From an archaeon (GTDB lineage: Archaea > Thermoplasmatota > Thermoplasmata > Methanomassiliicoccales > Methanomethylophilaceae), in assembly GCA_024399225.1 (NCBI GenBank), contig JAKSHV010000002.1, forward strand, positions 1 to 25,485: a DNA stretch of 25,485 bases. Reading direction: 5' to 3'. This document shows, piece after piece, positions 1 to 9,000 of the stretch; position 1 is the stretch's first letter; each line of letters begins with the position of its first letter. The notes below the pieces were generated by a model. That model was given only the letters and a program-made list of their open reading frames with translations, searched no databases and was not told the origin of the DNA. Position numbers and translations under genes: made by a program.

Positions 1-3000
1 TCCGGGGGTGGGTCCGGGGACGGGGTTCTCTGTGAACTTGGAGTAGACGGTGACGGGATCCTTGATGACGGTGTTGCCATCGAATGCAACGGTCAGTGCG
101 GAATCTGCGAACCAACCTGCGAAGGTGTATCCTTCCTTGGTGGGGTTGGGGACGACATCCTTGAAGACAGCTCCGTAAGCGACGGTCTTGGATGCACCAT
201 CGATGGTAATGGTCACGTTCTCGGGCTCCACGACCTTGACGATCCACTCGGAGAAGTGGGTGGTCTCGAAGGTAGCGAATCCGCTATCGTAGGTTGCGGG
301 GAACTCCTCGAGCTCGCCGTTGTCCTTCAGCCAATAGACCTTGACGTACTTTCCGTCGACACCTGCAGGCAGGGTGAAGGGCAGGGTGACGGTTACCTTG
401 TCGCTTCCGAAGTCGGTGGCGATGGTGGAGGACAGGGTGAAGACCACTCCATCTCCGACCTTTGCGAGTACCTCGGCATCGAGTCCGGACTTGTCGACGG
501 CCTTCATGGTGACGGTTCCGGCCTTGTTGAGAACGGAGACAGGGAAGGTGATGGATCCTCCGTCGTTGAACTTCACGTCGATGCTTGAAACCTGGGAGGT
601 GACCTCGGAATCAAGGATGACTGCGACGTAATCCTTTCCATCCTCCGCTTCAAGGGAGACCTTTCCATCCTCGACGACGGGCACGAGAGCCCATACGGCG
701 CTGAGTTCGAGGTTTCCGTAGGTTCCGGTGACGATGGTCGTGATGGCATCGATACCTCCGGTGGCCATCCATCCGATGAAGTTGTATCCGTCCTTGGCTG
801 CGGGGGAGAGAGTGATGTCTGCACTCTCTACGGTGTAGGAGACGGGGTTGGTTCCGTTGACTCCTCCGTCGAGGACGTAGCTGATCGAGTATTCATTGAT
901 GTCATAGACATATTCGATGACATTCTCGGCAGCATCGATGCCGATGATCATGCTTTGGGCGATTCCGGTGTAGATATATCCGTTGACCACAGGTGCAACG
1001 GTATCGATCTTGGTTCCGTAGTCTGCGTCGCTCTCGATGGTGTCTGCAATGTTCTTTCCGGAGGTGCTGACGAAGCTTACGGTGTAACCGTACTGCCTCA
1101 CGGTAGTGGTGGAGGTCAGGACGACATCGGAAACGATGACGAACTTTCCATCAACAGCGTCGACTCCGGACCAGGGGGTGACATCGTAACCGGTCTTCTC
1201 GATGACGGGAATAAGGGTTACCTCGGTGTTCCATCCGTATTCGGACTTCTCGCCGTACTGGACACCGTCGACCAGGTAGGTGACGGTGTAGGTGTCGATA
1301 TCCCACTGTGCGAACAGGGTGCAGGAACCTGCGATGTACTTGGCATCGATGCCTGCGGGATACTGGATTCCGCTACCGTCGGCGGCGGTGTTCCATCCGG
1401 CGAAGGTGTAGTGCTCCCTGGTGAAGGTGTTGACGATCACGTTGGAATCGCCGCGGCTGTAGACCAGATCGGACATGGTTCCGGAGGCACCGTTTGCGTC
1501 GAAGACGATGGTGATGTCTGCATCTCCCCAAACGGCATAGAGGGTTACGTCATCGGTGATGACCGCCTTGTCGCCTGCAGCGAAGATAGCTCCGGCATTG
1601 TTGACGGTCCATCCGAGGAAGACCTTCTCATCGGGAACGGTAAATCCGTTCTCGGGTACGGCATATCCTGCCGCATCGTAGACGAATGCTGCATCAGCCA
1701 TAGAGCCGGTGGCACCGTTTCCGTTAAAGGCGATGGCGAACTCCTTAGGGGTGTACTTGGCGACAAGGGTAATGTCACCGATGGTTCCCTTTTCGATAAC
1801 CGTCACCAGGTCTTCTCCGTCGAACCATCCGGCGAAGTCATAGCATGCCTTGGTTGCGGGAGCGAGGACAATCGTATCATCCACATGGTAGATGGCGGGG
1901 TTGACTGCTGTTCCGCCTGCAAGCTCGTAGGCGATGTGGTAGTCGATGTAGCTGTAGTTGTAGCTGTAGACATTCTTCTCCTCATCGTCGGAGATGACGA
2001 TGTTGAGCTTCTCAGTGGGTGCGACATATCCGGGTTTTGCCTCGGGGATGCTGGGAGTGTAGATCTCTCCGTATGCACCCATGTGGGCACTGCGTCCCCA
2101 CATGTCGTTTCCATCGGGCTTCATGTAGGTGACAAGTACGGTGTATAGGATGGGGTTGAACCTGGCCTCTACGGTAAGGTCCCCGGTGGTTCCGAGTCCG
2201 ATACCGGAGTATTTCACACCGTCGATGTACCATCCGTCAAAGGTGTAGTGTGCCTTGGACACATCTCCGAATGAGAACTCGTCGACGATGGTGTAGGTCT
2301 CGCGGTTCAGAGGGTTGTTGGCGGCACCGTCGATGCTGTAGGTCAGCTTGTACACAACGATCTCCCAGACTGCGTTGATGGTGAGGTCGATAGCAGGCAT
2401 CCTTGCGGGAATCTCTGCATCCCATCCCTTGAAGGTGTATCCGAGCTTGGCGGGAGCCTCGGGTGCGGTCACGACAGTGTTGTACTCCTGGGTGACAGGG
2501 GCGATGGAGGTTCCGCCAGCAGTGTTGAAGGTGATGGTGTGGGTGTCGATCTGCCATTTGGCGTAGAGGACGACGTCACCGGTCTGACCCTTGTTGATGG
2601 TCGTCACGGAGTGGGTGAACTCCGCGTCGCTGAACCATCCCATGAAGGTGTGTCCTTCCTTGACAGGCTTGACGTAGTAGAACTGCTCGCCGGTGATGTC
2701 GTAGGTTGCGGGGTTGCCCTCGTTGGTGGCACCTTCGATGTTGTTGTAGGTGACGGTGTAGATGGTGGGGGTCCAGACTGCATCGAGGGATACGGTCTCG
2801 ACGATCTTGGTCATGAACTCGAACTCCTCGGAGCCGTCGACCCACTTGACGAAGTCATATCCCTTCTTCACGGGAACTGCGGGTTCGGATGCGTTCTGAC
2901 CGTTGAGGATGACCTGTGATGCTACTCCGGAATCTCCGAAGGAGACGGTCCAGTAGTTGACGGTGTAGACGGTGGGACCTTCTACACGGACTCCGCCGAT

Positions 3001-6000
3001 GAAGGCATCGTCGACGTACACGTAGTAGGAGACTCCTTCGACGATTCCGTCGGCAGTGAAGTAGAGACCGGTGTTCTTGTCGGTGAGGATGGTCTCGACA
3101 TTGTTGTACTCGACCATGACCTTGTGTCCCTTCTGTCCGACTCCGTCCTTGTTGACGGTGACGGAGATGCTCCTCTCTCCCCAGATGGCGTAGAGGTCGA
3201 ACTCCTCGTCCTGGGCGGACCTGAGGTTGATGACCGATCCCTGGTCGGCGTAGAAGATGTCTCCGTCGGCGGTGATGGACCAACCGAGGATGAACTTGAA
3301 ACCGTTGGTGAACTCGTTGGCCCTGAGGTTGGTGGCTTCGCCGTAGTTGAGGACCTGGACGACGGTATCATCGGATCCGTTGTTGGCGTGGAAGACGACC
3401 TTATAGGTGATGGGGTTCCACTTGGCAAATACCTTGACGGGTGCGATGGTTCCTGCGGGGATGGCAGTAATGGCAGTCTCGTAGCCTTCGTCGGAATACC
3501 ATCCGCCGAAGGTGTATCCGAGCCTGGTGGGTGCGAGAAGTGCCAATTCTCCGCTGTCACCGTTGACGGTTGCGGGGTTTCCTGCATTGTTCTTTCCTCC
3601 GTCGAGCTCGTAGGTGACATTGTAATCGATGGGGTTCCACTTGGCATAGAAGTCCTTGTTACCGAAGGATCCCTGAGGGATGGTCTTGCAGGCCACGGTG
3701 AACCCGGAATCGGAATACCATCCACCGAAGGTGTATCCCGTCCTGGAGGGTTCCCGGAGGATGATGTCTCTGAGTATGTTGTAGGTAGAGGGGTTGTTTT
3801 CGTAGTTCACTCCGCCGTTAAGATGGTAGATGATGTCATAGGTTACGGGGGCCCATTTCACGTACAGGGTGACGACGCCGTTGTTGACTAAGGTGAGGTT
3901 GGAGACCTCTGCCTCATCCGCATAGACATCGGCACCGGAAGGTACGGTGGCCCAGCCCTTGATCTGGTATCCGTCCTTGGTGAAGGTGTTGGCAGAAAGC
4001 TTTGCAACAGCATCATAGGTCATGACCTGGTCGGCCATAGATCCGGTTCCGCCGTTGGCATCGAACCTTACGGTGTAGGTGTTGGGAGCCCACACGGCAT
4101 AGAAGTTCACCACTTCACCAGCGTTCTCACTAAGGTTGAGGATTTCGGCTCCGAGTGCATAAGCGGTTCCGGATCCGTCTGCGGCGGTGTTCCAGCCGGT
4201 GATGTGATATCCGGTCTTCTCGAAGGTGGAGCCGTCGAAGAGGATTCCGGCCTCATCGTAATCGAAGTGAGCATCTCCGCAGTAACCGGTTCCACCGTTG
4301 TTCTTATAGGAAACAATGTAACTGATGGGAGTCCACTTGGCCACCATGTCCATGTTCTTGGGGGAATTGCTGGACATCGAGGTGTATTCGACCTCGTCGA
4401 AGACCCACTTGACGGTATATCCGGTCTTGATTGAAACAGGCAGGTCGAAGGTGCCGGACTCGATGTTGTAGGTCATGCTGTCTACGGGGGTACCTCCGTT
4501 GGAGTCGAAGGTAATGGTGTACTCGATGGGTGTCCATACGGCATAGAGATAGATGCGGCCTCCGGGAGTGCTGCAGAGATCGGTGACGGTCGCTCCGTCG
4601 GCATAATCGACCCTGTTGGCAGACTCCTCGGTACACCATCCGGAGAAGGTGTAGTAGCTCTTGCTTTGACTCATGAGAGTGAGCTGCTCCTCGATTCCGT
4701 ATCCGAGCTCGGTCTGGATGGCTAAGTTGCCTGCACCGCTCATGAAATAGACGGAATATTTGGGCACGATGGTCGCGGTCAGGACACGCTTGGAACCGAA
4801 TCCGATCGTTGTCAGCTCCTCGGACCATTCCTTGAACTTGTAGTTGGAGGGGACAAGTCCGGAATAGCTGGGAGTGACTGCGAATGTTGCTCCAAGTTTA
4901 TAGAAGGCGGTACCGACGGCACGTTCGGGATTGAGGCTGTTCCTGATCTCTACAGGATAGTAGAGGTTGTTGCGGTAGACATTGGGTGAGTTTCTCTGGA
5001 CGTTGTCCAGCGTTGAGATAGAGTTGTGCGTCTCCCGGTAGATCGTGGCATTAGTGCCGTTGATCCCGAATACGTTCTTTCCGAAGCCACCCGCGGTGAA
5101 GTCCTTGTTTGCGACATAAACGATATCGAGGACGGTACTGTTGTAGAACGCATAGTCCTCGATCTTCACTACCTTCTCGGGGATGATGAAGTAGTTCTTC
5201 ACAACGATGTAAGAGTTGGAGGCACCGGTGGCGAAGGTTCCCTCGGTAACGGCTTCGGACTTTGCCGGGAAGGCGATGAGTACGGTGCCGTCGGCGTTGT
5301 AAAGCACTCCGTCCACAACTGAGAACTTTGCATTGTCAGTGGTGAATTCGACTGTATCGAATTTTCCTGCGAATGCCCTTGCGGTGACTGCATCTATGGA
5401 TTTTCCTCCGACAGAAGAAGGAATGTTGACAACGGTATTGTTGCCACCATATCCAATCAGAGTGTTTTTACCGTCAACGGTCTCGAAAAGGTAGAAGATA
5501 CCCTCGGAATCGATAGCATAGGATATGCGGTCATCGTTGTAGATATTCTGGTAACTCTCGATAAGGGCGCGTACTGCATCGTTGTCAAGGGTTGCAGATT
5601 TGTTGATCACGGTCTCGAGAGCATAACAACGCTCGAATGCACCAGATCCGATACTGGTGAGGGAAGTGGGGAGGATGATGGCAGACAAAGCTGCATCGTT
5701 TGCGAACGCCTTGTACCCGATTTCGGTGACTCCCTCGGGGATATCGACGTAAACGAGACTGTAACAGTTGAAGAATACCTGGGCATTGATCCTCTTCAGG
5801 CCGTCGGGAAGGACGACGTGGGTCAGGGAACTGCAGTTGCTGAACAGATAGTCCGGCAAGACAGTAAGCCCGCTACCGGCCTCGAACTCGACACTTTCCA
5901 GTGCTTTACAATTGTAGAATGCATACTCCACAAGGGTGGTCACGGATGCGGGGATGAAGACACTCTTGAGAGAGGTACAACTGGCGAATGCGTTGTCGCG

Positions 6001-9000
6001 TATCTCCACAACGGTTGCGGGGATCACCAGTTCCTCGATGGAGGAACAGTTGGTGAATGCACGGTAGCCGATGTAGGTCACGTCATGCATTGTAATGTCC
6101 TTGAGGGCAGAACAGTTCTCGAAGACGTTCTGTCCGATGGAGGTTGTTCCACCGAGTTCGACGGTGGTCAGAGCGGTGTCACCTTCGAATACGGACATTC
6201 CCAGACTGATGGGAGTGCCCATGGGCAGAGTAACGGTAGTGAGTTTCTTGTTGTTCTGGAAGACCTGCTGGAGGATAGAGCGGATCTCGCTTCCGGCCTC
6301 GAAGGCGAGTGTCTCAAGGGTTTCATGGCCCCTGAATGCACTGGAGCGGATCTGGGTCACGGTTGCGGGAATCACCATGTCGACCTCGCCGGATTTGGTA
6401 CATCCGATGTAGATCACGGAACCGTCGGCACTGAACAGAGTGCCGTAGGAATCGGCATAGAAGTAGGTGTTGCCCACAGCTACGGTGATACTTTCAAGTA
6501 CAGTACAGCCGCTGAAAGCACAGACACGGTTGTCACCGACATCAATAGCCCTGAGGGTCGAGGGCAGGGAGATGGTGGCAAGGGGGTTGTATTCGAATGC
6601 GTAGACTCCGATACTGGTCGTACCTTCGGGAAGGACAAGCGAGGTCAGGCTGTTGCTGGAGAAAGCATACATGCCGATGGTCTTGACACTTCCGTTGATG
6701 GTTAACGAGGAGATCTTGTTGCCGTAGAACGCATAATCCTTGATATCGCAGGCATCGGCATCGATGATAAGGGACTCCAGGGCGCACCTGCTGAATGCAT
6801 AGGTGGAGATCTGGGTAACCTTCGCAGTGATGTGGAAAGAGGTCAGTTTGGAACAGCTGCTGAATGCGCTAGAACCGATGGTTACGAGGTCGGAATCATC
6901 AGGAATGGTGACTGATTCAAGGGAAGAACAGCCGCTGAATGCGTCAGAGCCGATGGAAGCGACCGACTTTCCGAGGGTGATGCTGACAAGGGTTTTGTTG
7001 TTCTTGAAGACATTGTCACCGATGGAGATGACCTTGTATTCGACCTCATCGATGAGAATGCTTGCGATAGTGAGATCGGTTGCGGTGGTTTCGGAGGAAA
7101 CGAGCTGTGCTACCAGACCGATGCTGTTGTAGACATAGTGGAGTCCGTTGGAATCGGTAAATTCACCCACTGTACCGTTAACAGCGGTTGCGTTTTTGGC
7201 CACACCTCCGTATTCGGAACTGCCCGCTTCGATGTTCAGCATGGACCTGTTGTTTACGGTTACCAGTGCATTACAGTACGAGAAGGCATCGTAGTTGATG
7301 GTCTTGAGCTTCTGTCCGAGGGTGATGGTGGTCAGGGCAGGGCAGTCGTAGAATGCGTATCCTTCGATTCTCTCAACACTGTCGCTGATGACGACGGTTG
7401 CAAGAGATCTGCACCCATAGAAGGCACTAGAACCGATGGAATTTACCGCAGGACCGGTTGTGAAAGTGGTCAGAGCGGTGTTCTGGAACGCAGACGAACC
7501 GATTATAGTGACGGAGTCAGGAATAACTACAGTTGCAAGTGCTGTACAATCATCGAAAATGTAAGTGGGAATCTCGGTGATGTCACCATTAATGGTGGCG
7601 GTTGTAAGCGATTTACAACCATAGAATGCATAGGATCCGATGGATGTCACGGATGCGGGGATGGTCACGGAAGTAAGTCCGGTATCCCTGAATGCAGTGG
7701 GGCCGATGCTCTTTAAGGTATCCGGGAGTGCGATGGTTGTAACATTGCGGCAGCCGTAGAATGCCTGTTCGCCGATGGATGCAATGTTGCTCAGGGTGAC
7801 GGTGGCAAGGTTACCATCGGACTTGAAGAGCGCAACAGGCATGTCGATTGTGGTCTGGTAGTCAACAGAGGTGAGTGGGGTGATGTAAGCGAACACACTC
7901 TGGCCGAGATACGTGACCGATGCGGGAACAGCCAGTGTGGTGAGCTTGGAATAAGCGAAAGCAAGTTCACCGATGGAGGTGACACTGCTCAGGTCCACAG
8001 AATCAAGCTGGGACTGATAGAATGCATATTTGCCGATGGACTGGACTCCTGCAGGGAGACTGATGGAGGTCACGGAGGAGTTACGGAGAGCAAAGTCCCC
8101 TACGGAAGTGAGTCCTGCGGGGATGTTGCTTATCGAGGTCTTTTTAGTAGGTGCAAGAACGAGGGTCTTCTGGTCCTTACTGTAGATCACTCCGTCAATG
8201 CTGCAATAGACGGGATTCTCGGCGTCAACGGTGAAGGTAGTGCACATGTTGCTCGAGAAATAATCCGTACTGAAACCGACAACCTCCTTGGAGAAGTTGA
8301 TGGTGTCGGCGGAAAGGATGACCGAGTGGTCCTGGATGACATATGATGTGATGGCATCCCCGTCGATAACCACATTGGTGGGAAGGTTGATGGCGGGGCC
8401 GTCCTCCTCAAGGAGAAGCAGATTCCAGACACCGTCGAGTAATGCAAATGTGGCGGAACCGGACACTTTGATGATAGATTCCGAGGGATCGCTGACGATA
8501 CTCTTTGCATAGTATGCGATATATCCATTAGTGTATGAGCCGGCTTTAAGGGAAAGCCCAGAACGGTTGATGATCTCGATCACATTAGTGCTTTCGAAGG
8601 CATAACCGCTGATTTCCGACACATTTTCTCCGAGATCGACCTGATATAGGCCTGTGCAGTTCTGGAAGGCATAATCGCCAATCGTAGTCACGCTGTTTCG
8701 GATGGTGATCGTTTTAAGGGAAGTGCAACCGTAGAAACAGTAGGCAGGAATCCTGGTGAGATTGTCACCGAGATCCACATTCTTGAGGTTGGAACATCTG
8801 TAGAACAGGGAACCGTGAAGTGCTATTCCCTCATCGCTTCCGATAATGGTGACCGAAATGACCCCATCATTAGAATAGAAAAGATCCCCATTGATCATCT
8901 TAACTGCGGGCCCAAATGTCAATGCAAATCCGCTGGTGGTACCAAAATAACTGAACGCACTGGATCCGACCTGGGAGTTTTCCGCATTGTAATTCAGGGA

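Larger units (their letters stand above)
60..4880 (-). repeat. InlB B-repeat / Listeria-Bacteroides repeat array, about 18 units
   Basis: Units of roughly 65-80 residues contain a GYxFxGW core followed by LYAxW and a YxVxFxxNGG strand. GW or KW cores lie near 4830, 4636, 4405, 4190, 3952, 3716, 3500, 3270, 2840, 2630, 2425, 2230, 1830, 1610, 1400, 780 and 112, with a degenerate one near 1195 (GYDVTPW). Neighbouring units are clearly diverged, so this is an old array. These small ubiquitin-like folds act as stalks or ligand modules. A non-repeat insert lies at 2950-3180 and MucBP-like inserts at about 1930-2160 and 880-1150. Confidence 0.88.

Noticed and set aside
955..2148. Long plus-strand open frame (397 codons), with similar ones at 3124-3891, 5818-6705 and 7138-7716
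   Set aside because: They lie exactly in codon register opposite the giant gene. They are low-complexity (Gly/Val/Asp rich) and arise from its codon bias.
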